A stretch of DNA of 64,000 nucleotides, taken from the NCBI GenBank assembly GCA_033782935.1, contig JAWQEG010000716.1, forward strand, positions 114,501 to 178,500. Direction: 5' to 3'. Every line of letters begins with the position of its first letter. Position 1 is the stretch's first letter. Of the stretch, positions 23,760 to 35,555 are shown in pieces. The notes beneath the pieces were generated by a model. That model worked only from the letters and a program-made list of their open reading frames with translations. It made no database searches and was not told the DNA's origin. Made by a program: the position numbers and the translations under genes. The stretch is from Petrolisthes cinctipes. Lineage: Eukaryota > Arthropoda > Malacostraca > Decapoda > Porcellanidae.

Positions 23760-24250
23760 ATTTCTGCCCAGAATCGTGTCAAATTTGTTCTTTTACTAAC
23801 CAAATATCTTTTCCTCATGCTACGTTCAATGACCTTTCAAACTCCTCATCTTGTTTGTTCTGGTCCTCTGCCAAAATTCTCCAGAGGAACTTTATTTTAA
23901 ATAACTTTACTTCTTTCACATCCCTTCCCCCGTCATTTAGCAACGCTAAAGGTATCTCTCAGTGCAGTACTGACTCCACTTTGGACAATGATGGTATTAA
24001 TCGTCCATCACCCCTCACCTCTCACTTACATATGCCTGTCATTAGAATATCTGAAAATGAAATACATTCTGCCTTCTTTGGACTTGAAACTTGGAAATTG
24101 TACGGTTCTGATAGGATTCCTTTGATTCTCTTAATGAATTATGCCAATGTGTTGACTCACTGCTGAGGCAAACCTTTTGCCTTTTTCATCAAATGCATGT
24201 GGATGACGGTTAGTGAAAGGGGAAATTGGAACTCCTGTTTCACCTGTCTA
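23760..24250 (+). pseudogene. Jockey-like LINE fragment (linker to start of RT)
   Basis: The frame at 23855-24166 reads SSAKILQRNF, SNAKGISQCS, HMPVIRISENEIHSAFFGLE and YGSDRIPLILL. The last two blocks are the RT start (V...I..ALS.LD..KA.GPDGIP..VLK), diverged. Further degraded sequence follows to ~24250. The pattern is that of arthropod jockey-group LINEs. It is truncated at both ends. Confidence 0.7.
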
Positions 24251-24684
24251 TCCAGTGTCGTATGCTCTCTTGAGGGGAGAATGCTTACATTGGGAAAGTG
24301 CAAAAGAGTAATATCGAGTTTAAGAGAGAGAGGTTGTAGTGATTCAATAATTGAGTGGGGGGTGGGAGAAATGATAAAAGATTAAAGGTCTCTCATCCTA
24401 TTCAAGAACGTTGTGAAAGTTGAGCCACTCCAAACATGAGAACTTTACATCATAGAGGATTTAATGAGATGCATGTGCAGAACCATGAGTTTTGCAAGGG
24501 TTACATATTCACAGAAACTATTCAGTACACTCAACTTATTTGAGGAAGGTTTCGTTAGGGAGGATTATGACATCTCCAAGTGAGATTGGGAGAGAGAAAT
24601 ACCAAGAATATTGAGATAAATTGAAATTTAAGTGGTGTGGTGTGAGAAAGGGGTATTTAATTGGAAGATTGGAGCGAGTTGAAA

Positions 24685-25257
24685 TGTACAGTACAATAAC
24701 AAGAGGTTCTCACCACAGCTTTCCCCACTTGAAACAACATACAACAGATGCCTCCTTACAACAACATACTCAAGGGTCCTCCCTCTTTGCCCTTCATTTC
24801 TCACCTGTCATCTCTAAACTCAAGAGAGAGAGAGAGGGAGCGAAAGTAGGAGAGAGAGAGAGAGGGAGAGAAAGTAGGAAAGAGAGAGAGAGAGGAGAAT
24901 TGGGTGGAGCTTAAATAGAACTCCACCCCTTTTCAAGAAGATAATGGTGTATTCCAATAGACTTGGCATCTCTCTAGACAGAATTAATATAAACGGACCA
25001 GGAGAGCTTTAGTTAGGGACTCAAGATCGAAACAGCAAAAAGACATCTTCTCTGTACTCCATTAACATAAGACAAGAAAGGGCATACAAATCCCTTAGTA
25101 TTAATAAATAAAGTAAGTTTAATTTTACTTACTGAAGTTTATTTCCTACCTTGACTGAACACCATCACGCCGCCAAGCTACCTACCACAACCAACTACAA
25201 CTCCAGAGCAAGGTAATGTACCATATTCTTCGAAGAGACCAAATCAGGACTGGTAGA
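24685..25257 (+). repeat. Solo LTR related to the 11.5-19.6 kb element
   Basis: It begins TGTACAGTACAATAACAAGA and ends GGACTGGTAGA. It is clearly homologous to the two LTRs (GA tract, GAATTGGGTGGAGCTTAAAT, ACTCCACCCCTTTTCAA) but more diverged from them than they are from each other. A 4-bp duplication GAAA flanks it (24681-24684 and 25258-25261). The end motif TAGA in place of TACA is a point change. It is the product expected from LTR-LTR recombination. Confidence 0.9.
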
Positions 25258-25261
25258 GAAA

Positions 25262-27230
25262 GATGAAGGAACCAAAGGCCATAAGGTTTTCTCTGCCCCA
25301 ATCAAAGATGTGCAAGTGATATTTCAGACGCCCAGCGAGCCAATGTATCATCACGTGAGGGATGAGAAGCTGTGGGGATGAAAGGTTGTCAAATGTGGTG
25401 GAGTAATGCAGAATTGAAACATTGGCATATGTTGGATAGGGGAAGAAATTAAAGTGTTGAAAAGAAAAAAATGAGTAAATGAAAGGACAAATCCCTCAGG
25501 AAAACCACTGTTGATTGAATTTGGGGAAGAGCAGTGACCATCTACAAGAGCAACTAAAGAGAGGCCAGATAGGAAATAATGGAGGGATTAAAGGTCGCCA
25601 GTAGAACGCCCCATGATGGAAACTGTATAGGCAATCAGAGAGGAATTCAGGATGCGACACGCCAAACTTTACAATATCTCAAAACTATGATAAATAATTC
25701 AAACCCATCTGCATCTAACGTTGGTTGGAACCGATTGTTTAGAAATAGTTACCTCGACTCTGTGAACTAGTTTCTTTTTTCAGCTATGTATTGGTATACA
25801 CTGTTAAATTATTTGTTTAGTTAAATAGTGTAAGTGTTGATATATTGCTTGAATCAATTAAGTTATGCAGTAGTTTTCCTGATTAATTATTATTTAGTCT
25901 TTAATTTTATATAATTCATAAAAGAGGAGCTCCACAGGAGACAGGAGCCCAACCAGACTTCAGTGAGTTAAAGATCTGTCTTTTCTATATATATTTCTAC
26001 CTTACCTTACATAGCATTCAGTCTACTTCAATTATCTCTTTTAATATTTCCTTCTTCCACATATTTTGGGGTCCAACTAAAATTTGTAAATTCACCACAA
26101 TAGCCCATTCTGTTTTCATATATGCTGGCAACCTTGCTCCTCCTCATTTGCTCAACATAATTCTCCTCTTTGCTCCTCTTTTCTGTTTACTACCTCGCGC
26201 CTCCTTTCGTCGTAGCCCTCCACTCTGTTCTTTCTTTTAACTTCACCTCTTCTCACTGGTTTCCTACGTCCTTTATTTTCCTCTCCTCTTGTCATCATCT
26301 CATTTGTTTTACTCTTTATTGTTTCTTTCCTCTTTTAATCACCTCTTTTCTATGTTGTCCTTTCTTGATTATTCACCTCTCTCTCTCTCTCTCTCTCCTT
26401 GGCTTACCCACTTACCCTTTACACTGTTTGTCTTACCCTCACGTCACTTCCATCAGTCTTTCCCCCTCACTACGAACTATGCTCCGTCAAACTCATTGTG
26501 TCTAGGCATCATGAACGAAATGCAAGTGTGATTCATTCAATTTTGTTCAGAAGCTTTAAAAGTCATGATAAAACGATATGACCGAATAAAAGCATGAATA
26601 AAAGCATGAACGAATGAATGAAGGTACGGAGGCACGAACGAAGGAATGTATGAGAGAATCTATGAAATCATGAAAGGAAAAGAACGAAAGCATAAACGTA
26701 CGAATAAAAAAAGGAATGAGGGAAAAAATAAAGACATGAAAGGAAAAATATAAAGGAAGGAGGGAAGGGAAGCACGAATGAAGGTATGAATGATAGAGGA
26801 AATTAAGGCGTGAAAGAAAAAGGAAAAGCGTAAATGAAGGAGGGTGAAAAGTCGTAGATGTTGAGGACAGGAAACAGTGAGAGGGTAAGGGGAGAATTAG
26901 GAGACAGGGTGAGTCTGGGAATCAGGGAAACTGTTTGTCTGAATGGCAAGTAAAGGAGAAGGAGGAAGAGTAGAGTTTAGAAAAGAGGAATACAAAGGAA
27001 TGCAAAGGAAGTACAGGAAACAGGAGGCCCATAGTGGTCTCTTACCTGTTTTACTACGCTAATCTAGACTACGTGTTGAAGGAAATGAGAGCATAAAAAC
27101 AATTCTCCTCCCCACCCACCACTCCCACCGGTGTCTCGGTTGGAAAAACACATAGAAAATAACACCTTGTTTGTTATGAAAAATGCACAAGCAAGTTTCA
27201 TAGGAATGTAGTAAAAGATCCTGAAGCCTA
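25262..27230. other. Intergenic; pyrimidine-rich then purine-rich low complexity
   Basis: ~26160-26480 is TC-rich, with a short (CT)n at ~26380. ~26560-26840 is a purine-rich series built on GAA/GAATGA units. Neither shows coding signals or a recognised repeat family. Confidence 0.5.
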
Positions 27231-27234
27231 ATTT

Positions 27235-28400
27235 TAACAGCTACTTACCTCTATTTAAAAAAAAGAAATCAGAACATACTGAAAACATTTTTTTTTGAAA
27301 ATATTTGTAAAGTTGATGTTTAAAGGTTTCAGCTGTATTCGCTGCTACAACAGATGCCAGTAGTTTATTCCAATAGCTTACAACTCTGATATTGAAAAAA
27401 ATATTTTGCAGTTCAGTGTTAAAACGTTCTCCTTTTAATTTGTAACCATTATTTCTCGTTCTAAACTGGGGATAGAGCTGGAATAAATTTTAATAATTAA
27501 TGTTATCAAAACTTTTAAGAATTTTAAAAGTTTTAATTAGGTCGCCACGTGTTCTACGATTTTCAAGAGAAACATGTTGATCTTTTTTTATTTTTCCTCA
27601 TGTCAAATTACAAATGCCAGTGATCATTTTAGTTGCTCTTTGTACGCTTTCCAACCTTTTAACATCTTTAGCATAACAAGGGAACCATAGTTGTACTAAG
27701 AATTTTAAATGTGGTCTAAGAAGAGATGTATATAGGTGCGTTATAACTTCTGGTGACTTATATTTGAAATACCGAGCAATAAAGCCTAAAACTACATTTG
27801 CTTTTTTACATGTTGGTAAACACTGCACACTCGTCTTGAGATCGCTACTAACTAGAACGCCCAAATGAAAGAGGAAAAGCTCTTTTACTTTTGCCAGATT
27901 TCTACCTTGTAATCTATAATTGTGTCTCATGTTGTTATTACCTACTTGCATCAACTAACATTTATCCACATTAAACTTCAACAACCATTTATCGCTCCAT
28001 TCTCACACTGTTTAAATCTCCCTGAATGGCTTAACAGTCTTCGTTGCTTGTTGCAGTACCGCCAATTTTTGTGTCATTTGCAAATTTGAATATTTTCGAG
28101 ATAAGTCAACATTCTAAGTCGTTTATACAGTATATGTAAAAATAATGTTGGTCCTAACACTGATCCCTGTGGCACCCCACTTACAACATCCAGCCAGTCT
28201 GTTGCTTCCCCATTAATTATGACTCATTGCTGGTGGGTTTATAGCCAATCTCCAATCTATGTGCACAACTGTTCCCCCAACCAATGTGCAATTAATTTCA
28301 ATAGTAGTCGCTTATGTGGAACTGTATCAAACGCTTTCTGAAAGTGTAAAAATATAATATCGGTTGGTACTTTTCATCTGCAGTACAGCTTGAAGAGAAT
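27235..28400 (-). pseudogene. CR1-like LINE RT, C-terminal half
   Basis: Reading the minus strand from ~28400: AFDTVPHKRLLL (palm, ~28330), INGEATDWLDVVSGVPQGSV LGP (~28170), DLGVLVSSDLK-like HLGVLVSSDLKTSVQCLPTC (~27870), KANVVLGFIARYFKYKSPEV, HLYTSLLRPHLKFLVQLW, then LENRRTRGDLIKTFKILKSF (~27560) and FFNIRVVSYWNKLLASVVAA (~27390). These are the standard CR1 RT and thumb/C-terminal motifs. The region of the catalytic FADD box (~28000-28130) is frame-broken. 5' truncated; the 3' end is near 27235. Confidence 0.9.
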
Positions 28401-28445
28401 TAAAAAAAAAATAATAATCGACGTATATCATTAAAACTCTATAGG

Positions 28446-28603
28446 TGGGTAGGTGATAGAGAGGTGGAACAGCAATCACGAAGTGAATAGCTTGGAGGAA
28501 TGGAGGGACAGTAAAAAAAAAAAAAAGTGGATGTCTGGGGACTGAAGGGTCCCTTATCATATTGTCTGCAACCCTGCAGTCAATACCTCATACGGGGAAC
28601 GAA
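28446..28603 (-). mobile_element. SINE-like element, 3'-truncated copy
   Basis: Minus-strand copy of the ~200-bp SINE: CCCGTATGAGGTATTGACTG at the 5' end (~28600) and CACCTCTCTATCACCTACCC at ~28446. The CAATC tail is missing and no clear target duplication was found. Confidence 0.7.
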
Positions 28604-28663
28604 AGAGAAAGGTGGAAAACAGTTGAATGCAGCTGTATTCTGAAAATGACCCCCCCCCCCCCC

Positions 28664-29925
28664 CAGCGGGAACGGCCTTGACATGGTGGGGGGCTTGCGT
28701 GTCTCTGAGACTTGGCGAGCTAGACTAGAGGGTGCTCCGGCCCTGCTCTGCCCCAATTTCGGGGAGAGAGGGCTTCCCATGCTAGTAAGGTCACCAGTGA
28801 GAGACCAGACTAAATGGTTCCCATGCAATAGGCTGCCAGTACGAGCCAACAGCTCTGCCCACCAGAGGGACTACCCTCTAGGGGCCGTCCTGTGTTGAAT
28901 GGTTGGGTGTCTAAGCCGGGAGATGTTGGGGAAGAGGGTCTCAGCGCCGTCGACGGCAAACTTTCGAGCCATCTGAGCTGCTATTTAAAACGAGTGGCCC
29001 CGTGGGGGACGAGGTACCCCACCCACAGCGACCAGCACTCGGTCCCCTCATCTGCCTGGTAGGCAGTAGCTCTTGGCTCCTGGGGCCAATCAAACAAAAT
29101 TAATGATATATGGATAACTAAAAGCGCCTTTCTCTTCCTCGAGCGGTGGTCAGCCAGACTCTTGAAACGTCACTCTCTGGTCGTTGTGGTATGCAGAAGA
29201 GTACAAATAAGACAAGACCTAGCAGGTCGGGTGTTGTGTCGACAAGCCCTGTTAGCGGTTTGGACACATTAATGTTGACTAATGTGCCCCCCCCCCCCCA
29301 ACAGGAACCGCCTTGACGTGGTGAGGGGGGGGGCTTGCTTGTCTCTGAGACCTGGTGAGCTATACTAGAGGGGGCTCTGGCCCCTGCTCTGCCCCGATTT
29401 CAGGGAGAGAGGGCTTTCCATGCTATTAAGGTCGCCAGTGAAAGACCAGACTAAATGGTTCCCATGCAATAGGCTGCCAGTACAAGCCAACAGTGCTGCC
29501 CTCCAGAGGGACTGCCCTCTAGGGGCCGTCCTGTGTTGGATGATAGGGTGTCTGGGCCGGGAGATGTTGGAGAAGGGGGTCTCAGCACCATCGTGGGCAA
29601 ACTTTCGAGCCATTGGGGCTGCTTTTTAAAACGTGTGGCCCCGCGGAGGACGAGGTACCCTGCCCACGGCGACCAGAGATCGGTCCCCTCATCTGCCCGG
29701 TAGGTAGTAGCTCTTGGCTTTTGGCGCCAATATAACCAAATCAATGATATATGAATAACGAAAAGTTCCAATCTCTTCCTCGAGCGGTGGTTGACCAGGC
29801 CCTCGAGACGTCACCTCTGGTTGTGGTGGTATGCAGAAGGCTGCAAATAAAAGAAGACCCAGCAGGTTGGGTGTTGTGTCGACGAACCCTCCTAGCGGTT
29901 TGGACACATTAATGTTGACGAATGT
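28664..29925 (+). repeat. Tandem duplication of LINE 5' end (period ~640 bp)
   Basis: Two head-to-tail copies begin after C-runs (CAGCGGGAACGGCCTTGACA at 28664; ACAGGAACCGCCTTGACGTG at 29301). They share CTCTGCCCCGATTTC-like, AGACCAGACTAAATGGTTCC and AGGGGCCGTCCTGTGTTG blocks. Each ends with the ORF1 start: ATG at 29191 and 29831, 640 bp apart, both reading MQK..NK.RPSR.GVVST.P. The duplication therefore covers the 5'UTR (where internal promoters of such LINEs lie) plus about 30 codons of ORF1. Confidence 0.92.
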
Positions 29926-32357
29926 ACTTGCATCCCTTTCCTATGGCACTATCCACTCTATTTTGAAGTGTTTTGGAGTGGTTCTTCGTATCTGAATCAC
30001 TTATGACAGTGATTGTAGATCTAATCGGTGCTTTAACCCCTTAGGACCGATCAACCGACATGTCGGTGATAAAAAAATTAATGGTTCGCTCCGAATAACC
30101 GACATGTCGACGTACTTATAAAAAACTGTAGCGAGTAGCTAGCGAGCTGGCGTTGGTAACGATGGAAAGCTAACGTCCTTGAGAAAAGGTTTGACTGTGG
30201 TAGTGGTGTCTGGCAGCTGCGTATGCCAACAAGGACCCCATCTCACCACTACATGGTGTTTTCTTATGTTTCTCGTACCTCTCTGCTGTCTACTATACTC
30301 CAGGAGAGTCTAAACAGACAAAATTACACTGAAATACGTTTATTATCATTGAAAACCACTTAGACGCATTATTTAGGTGTTTATATACATGTTTAGAGCG
30401 TACGCAGAGCGTATGAGGTTTTCTTTCATGCGTTTCAGGGGATACTATTTATTTATTTTCGGACTTTAACGCTCTGTCATACGCAAACGCGTCCCGTTTT
30501 CAGTTCCTGGTGTGTAAATTCAAGCTTTTTCATTCTGTAAGAACAAAATTTGCCTACATGAAAGTTGAAAATTGACCCCCAGAAGTCGGCTGGGGATGAA
30601 AAAAAAAAAAAAAGAAGTCGGTCCTAAGGGGTTAATACAAATGCTGCTGCCAATGCAACTGTTGAGGCAAAAGATTCTCTGTCTGTGGGTGATACTCGCT
30701 GTATGGTTCAGATGATGCGGTTCATGAATGTAGTTGACAGTGATAATGACTACTGCCCTAACATCTTCGATGATTCTGTAGAGCATGTCCCTAAGTAGTG
30801 TCGCATTACTACACCCTTTTGGTTTGTGGCTTACTACAGGAAGGGGCTCGGTAACCTCATCCATTCTTCTAGGTGTCTGGAGAAAGAAATTGGATTACTA
30901 CCGCTGGGCCACATAAAAAAGTACAGTAAGGGTGTTTTAATCAGAGCCAAAAATCTTACACAGGCCATAATTCTCCTCAATCTCCCCTGTCCTTCTGATG
31001 GCATGTTTGAATCCATCAAACCCCATCGAACATTTAATTAGAGCAAGTGGCGTATATATAATGAGGACCTGTATGAATTCTCAGAAGAGGATATTCTCGC
31101 TATGTGCACAGATACTGTCCAAAGAGTATCACTTTCTATGGCTCGCATATCCCAGATCACATTAACATCAACCCCACCTCCTTTGAGGTAAAGCCTTTTG
31201 TTGAGCGTCTTTTACAGTGTTTTTGATGTTATGAGTTTGGTCATGGAAGGAGGAACTGCAACAACCGTTCCCGGTGTGGTAATTGTTCTGCTCTTGATTT
31301 TATCCTACTTCTGAGTGTCAGTCAGAGAGTTACTGCCTTTACTGCAGGGATGCTCACCCCTTACTCTCTCGCCAATGTAGGATATACCTCCTCGAGCAGG
31401 ATATCCTCCACTTGATTAACACCCAATTCAACAGCATTGGTAGTACCAGACGGCAACTCAACTTCAGACGACAGAAGGATGGTTGTGTTAGAACATACGC
31501 CTCCTCCCTTCGCACTCATCATTCCAAGTCGACAACATCTAAATCGGTTGCAACACCCTCTCAACTCTCCCGAAAAAACAGTTGCTTCTTACTCTAGTGA
31601 GAATGTTTTGATGGTTTCACTACATAATAGTTTCTCTGTCTTGGAAACTGTATCAGACACTCATTCTGGTGACCCTCCAACTCAAGACAATTTTCAGGCT
31701 TTGACTAAAGGTTTCCATGTGGTAGAGGTTCATGCTGCCACACGCTCTCCAAAATGGAAACCCAAGTCAACTAAATTGCAACAAAAACGTCTTCATGGTT
31801 CTTCTGAGACACTTGAATCAATGGATGTTCCTTCTTGCAAAGCAACCGTCTCTATAGACTCATCCATATTTTCCTCTCAATCTCACCAGAAAGGTTTTCG
31901 TGGCTCTGATGAATCTCTTGATTCAACAGATGTTCCCCCTCGCAAGCTTCCTTTGGGAACATCGGAAGGGCGTGAAGTGAGTGTGGATGCCTCAGATATT
32001 GTGACTTCAAAAGATACACTTTTTCTTCCGCTTGAGCAGCGGAGTGATTCTTCCACATGTAGTATGGAAGTTGATGTATCTGCATGTTTCAGTGATACCA
32101 CTGTTTTACAGGACAATACCAATTTGGTTGTTTCAAAGAATATCCCTGCTCATCTACCTTCACCTTCTTCGAACATATCAGGTGCTTCAGGGACTCGTCT
32201 ACGGGTCCCAATTACTGCCCCAAATACTATTCCTCAGGTTCATTCTTCCTCTAGTGGCCCAGGATTAAACAAAACTTATCGTTTGAGTAAAACCTCAGGT
32301 CAAGGTGGAAGTGGGAAGTCCCTCCGTGAAGTTTCCCAAAAATCCGTACTAAAGTAA
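29831..32357 (+). pseudogene. I-clade LINE ORF1 (gag-like), disrupted
   Basis: Starts MQKAANKRRPSRLGVVSTNP and runs to a frameshift near 29990. It is split by a 595-bp piggyBac-type element (30037-30631), then continues NTNAAANATVEAK..., GLGNLIHSS, LLNLPCPSDGMFESIKPHRT (~31000), NEDLYEFSEEDILAMC (~31060). Next come zinc knuckles CYEFGHGRRNCNNRSRCGNC (~31225) and YCLYCRDAHPLLSRQCRIYL (~31340), and an open Ser/Thr-rich tail to a TAA at 32355. Family ORF1 proteins bind element RNA. Three or more frame breaks plus the insertion inactivate it. The last codons overlap the start of ORF2. Confidence 0.85.
30037..30631. mobile_element. Non-autonomous piggyBac-type element
   Basis: Ends CCCCTTAGGACCGA are inverted at the right (TCGGTCCTAAGGGG). 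The target duplication is TTAA on both sides (30033-30036 and 30632-30635). TTAA plus C-rich ends is diagnostic of piggyBac. A palindromic motif AACCGACATGTCG occurs twice near the left end (~30052 and ~30098), a possible transposase-binding repeat. No transposase is present in the 595 bp. Removing the element and one TTAA rejoins the LINE ORF1 frame. Confidence 0.93.
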
Positions 32358-35300
32358 CACTGTTCAAGGTCCTTCAGTGGAATTGCCTTGCCTTACGTGG
32401 CTCTTGGGAAGAGCTGCGCATTTTTCTCTCTAGCTTATCTCCTGCTTGTTTTTCTCTCCAAGAGATAATACTTGGGGACTACATTTCTGGCAGTTCTCCA
32501 TTATACTCTGCATATTAATCCAATCTATTTGAAGGGCAGGGTCACGATGGTGGCTCTGCCATCCTAGTTCGGCGCGATGTTCCATGCAAGAGCCTGGAGC
32601 TTGACACTCCACTCCAAGCTGTTGCAGTTAAGGTTTTTATGGACCGCCCCTACACTGTGTGCAGTCTATACCTTCCTTCCAGTGTTACAGTTGAGAGGGG
32701 AGATCTCAATCGTCTTGTACAGGACCTTTCCTCTCCCTTTATTTTATTGGGTGATTTTAATGGTGGTCATCCTCTGTGGGTTGACAGTTCAGTCAATCCC
32801 AGGGGTGTTTCATTGTCTCCTTTTATTGAGGATGAGGGTTTAGGGATTTTAAATATGGGAGATGTGAGTTTTACAGCCATTGACATTTCCCCCTGCTCAC
32901 CCAGTGCTCTGTTGGATTTTTCTTGGAATGTGTTGCCCGATTTAAATGGTAGTGACCACTTCCCTATACTTTTGGAAAATAACAGGTATGAACCGCAGTC
33001 TTGTCTTACTAAGTGGAAACTAGAGAAGGCTGACTGGCAGTTTTTTAGAGAGCTAACTTCTTCGGTCTTTTCTGTAGCAGATTTTAGTAGCTCTGACGAG
33101 GCTGTAACATATTTCACTGACATGCTCCACTTTGCTGCACTCAACTCTATCCCTAAAACTTCTGGCCACTTTCCCAGATGTCCTGTTCCTTAGTGGTCAC
33201 CAGTCTGCACCACTGCTGTGCGGGAGAAGCGCGCTGCCTTCGTCGCAATCGTGGGGACCTAACTCTTTTAGAGGACTTCCTAGCCCGGCAAGGGCTCGGG
33301 CTAGGCGAATTTTAAAAAAGGCACAACAGCATCTTGTGTCTTCAATTAATACTAAAACCCCACTCCCACGAGTGCTCAAGAGTGTCCGTAAGATGGTGGG
33401 GAAGTTTTCTCCTAGTCCTATACCTGTTCTTAAGGTCAATGGAATTAAGATTATGTATGATTAACAGTGGCCAACACCATGGCAGGGGCATTTGCAAGAG
33501 TCTCCAGCAATGAGTCTCGACCTCTGGCTGTCAGTCATGAGTTGGGAGCCCAGGAGCCCACTGTCCTGGATTTCTCAGGGAAAGAGAATGAAAGTTATAA
33601 CCATATATTCACCCTGAGAGACCTGCACTCTGCTCTCTCTCTCTCTGCAGTGACACTTCTCCTCGGCCAGACAACATCCCATAAGCAATGTCACGACACT
33701 TGGGTGAGGAGGCGATCTCATTTCTTTTAGCTTTGTATGACAGAATCTGGCTGAAGGGTGTCTTCCCTTCTGGGTGGAGGGTTGTTACTATCCTTCCTTT
33801 CCCCAAGCCGAGCAAGGAGTCTAGTGTTGCCCTCAATTACCGACCTATTGCCTTGACCTCCTGTCTCTACAAACTATTTGAGAAGATGGTGAATGGCAGA
33901 CTGGTATACTTCCTGAAACGAGGTGGTTTTCTGTCTCCGTCCCAGTCTGGCTTTCGTACACACCGTTCCACTACAGACGCTCTGGTCATGCTGGAAGCTG
34001 CTGCATGTGAGGCTTTTGCAAGACATCAACACCTTGTCTGTGTATTTTTGGATATAGAGAAAGACTATGACACTACATGGCAATATGGTATCTTGCAGCA
34101 ACTGCCCTCAACAGGGTGTTGCGTTAGGCTGGTTCTCATGGGTTTCGATTTTCTCCTGCCCAGACAATTGCTATGCACTTCCGCCGCATCCGAGGCGTCC
34201 ACCCAGATCTGGACTTATTCATGTATGGTCGTCAGATACGTTGTCGAGGAGACTCGTTTTCTGGTCTCCATTTTGACAAACATTTGACTTCGGTACCCCA
34301 CTTATGTTCACTTAAGGTCTCTCGCCTCCAGACTCTTAACCTATTGAGGGTCCTGGGCCATACGTCCTGGGGGGCTGATCGGGCCACCCTCCTCCGCCTA
34401 TACCATGTTCTTATGAGGTCAAAAATTGGCTATGGGTGTGAGGTGTACTCCTCTGCCATGGATGCTCGTATCAGAGTCTTAGACCCTGTTCATCATGCTG
34501 GGGTACGTCTGGCGACCGGAGCCTTGATCTCCGTCACCAATCCTTGATGGTTCGTTGTAGGCATTGATTACATTGACTTCCTGACTCCCTTCCTGCTTGG
34601 TTGTGTCAACTGATATCATGTCTCAGTAATACGTTTCACTTCCTCCATTTTATATGCCCTCCAAGTGATTTTTACTCTCCTGCAGCCTTCTTTTACCAGT
34701 TTTAGTGATTCCTGTAGTGCCTTGCAGGCCTTGGGCAATTTTAAATCTTCCCATCCCCTGGGCTTGGCCATACTCGAGTGGCTTGTCCTCCTGGATCGTC
34801 GTTGCCGCAGAGCCATATTTTGTTGGGTCCCGGCTCATGTTGGTGTCAATGGAAATGAGTGGGCTGACGCCCTGGCTAAGGCTGCAGCCTCACGTTCTCG
34901 GCCTCCTGCCAGGTGTCATCCTGTACCTGCAGTTGACTTTTGACCCTACATAGATACTGCCGTTCGTTCCTGCTGGCAGGACAGATGGGACGCCGTCGGG
35001 GCTAACAAGCTCCGCGGCATATGCCACTGCCTGAGTTTGTAGAGCTACAGTGACCTGCCCTGCCAGTGGGAGACCACTCTTGTCCATCTCCACATTGGCC
35101 ACACACTATCGACACATAAATTTTTAATGGAGAGGGCACCTCGTCCCTACTGTGATGTTTGTCTGGTCCCTCTGACAGTACAGCATCATATTGTCGAGGG
35201 TCCCAGCCTTGGTGACCTCCATCGTAGGCACCTGTCCGAGTACCGGGTGGGTGACGGTTCTTATAGTCTTACCCAGGTGATCGGGGATGAGGCTTGTAGT

Positions 35301-35360
35301 GTGGGAGGGAACACCCTCTCCTATGTGGAGGAAGTTGTCTTCCTTCACAAATTGTGAACT
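32358..35360 (+). pseudogene. I-clade LINE ORF2 (endonuclease, RT, RNase H), disrupted
   Basis: AP-endonuclease: FKVLQWNCLALRGSW (~32366), then FILLGDFNGGHPLW (~32740) and LNGSDHFPILLE (~32945); S-D-H is the catalytic His motif. After frame breaks, RT: WRVVTILPFPKPSKE (~33775), NYRPIALTSCLYKLFEKMVN, SQSGFRTHRSTTDA, VFLDIEKDYDTTWQYGILQQ (~34045). Here ~400 bp are missing compared with the copy at 20.75 kb, including the catalytic FADD/YVDD box. Sequence resumes with LFMYGRQIR and LNLLRVLGHTSWGADRATLL. RNase H end: FCWVPAHVGVNGNEWADALA (~34820). The C-terminal CDVC...H...G has lost its last Cys. Cannot encode an active enzyme. Confidence 0.88.
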
Positions 35361-35555
35361 TTATGAGTTTTATGGCTATTCTTTTTTAGGTAGATAAACT
35401 TTAATGTTTCTTTCGTTTATATTTTAATTGTTTTATATATTTAACTTAAATAAGTTATTTTTAGATGATAAGGCCTTTATTCATGCTGTTTCTCCCATTC
35501 GGGGTAGTGGAGATTATTGAATGTTTACATATTTTATTAATGATGTAGATGACTA

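Larger units (their letters stand above)
28664..35553 (+). mobile_element. I-clade LINE, near full length, inactivated
   Basis: Order of parts: duplicated 5' end (28664-29298 and 29299-29925), ORF1 with zinc knuckles, ORF2 with endonuclease, RT and RNase H, a C-terminal Cys/His segment, and a 3'UTR that breaks off at ~35553 without the (AATC)n tail seen in the copies at 22.1 and 45.35 kb. The RNase H after RT places it in the I group. Inactivating changes are frameshifts, a piggyBac-type insertion in ORF1 and loss of the RT catalytic stretch. Confidence 0.9.

Noticed and set aside
28580..29907. Antisense open frames over the LINE 5' end
   Set aside because: They mirror GC-rich 5'UTR sequence of the LINE and differ between the two duplicate units.
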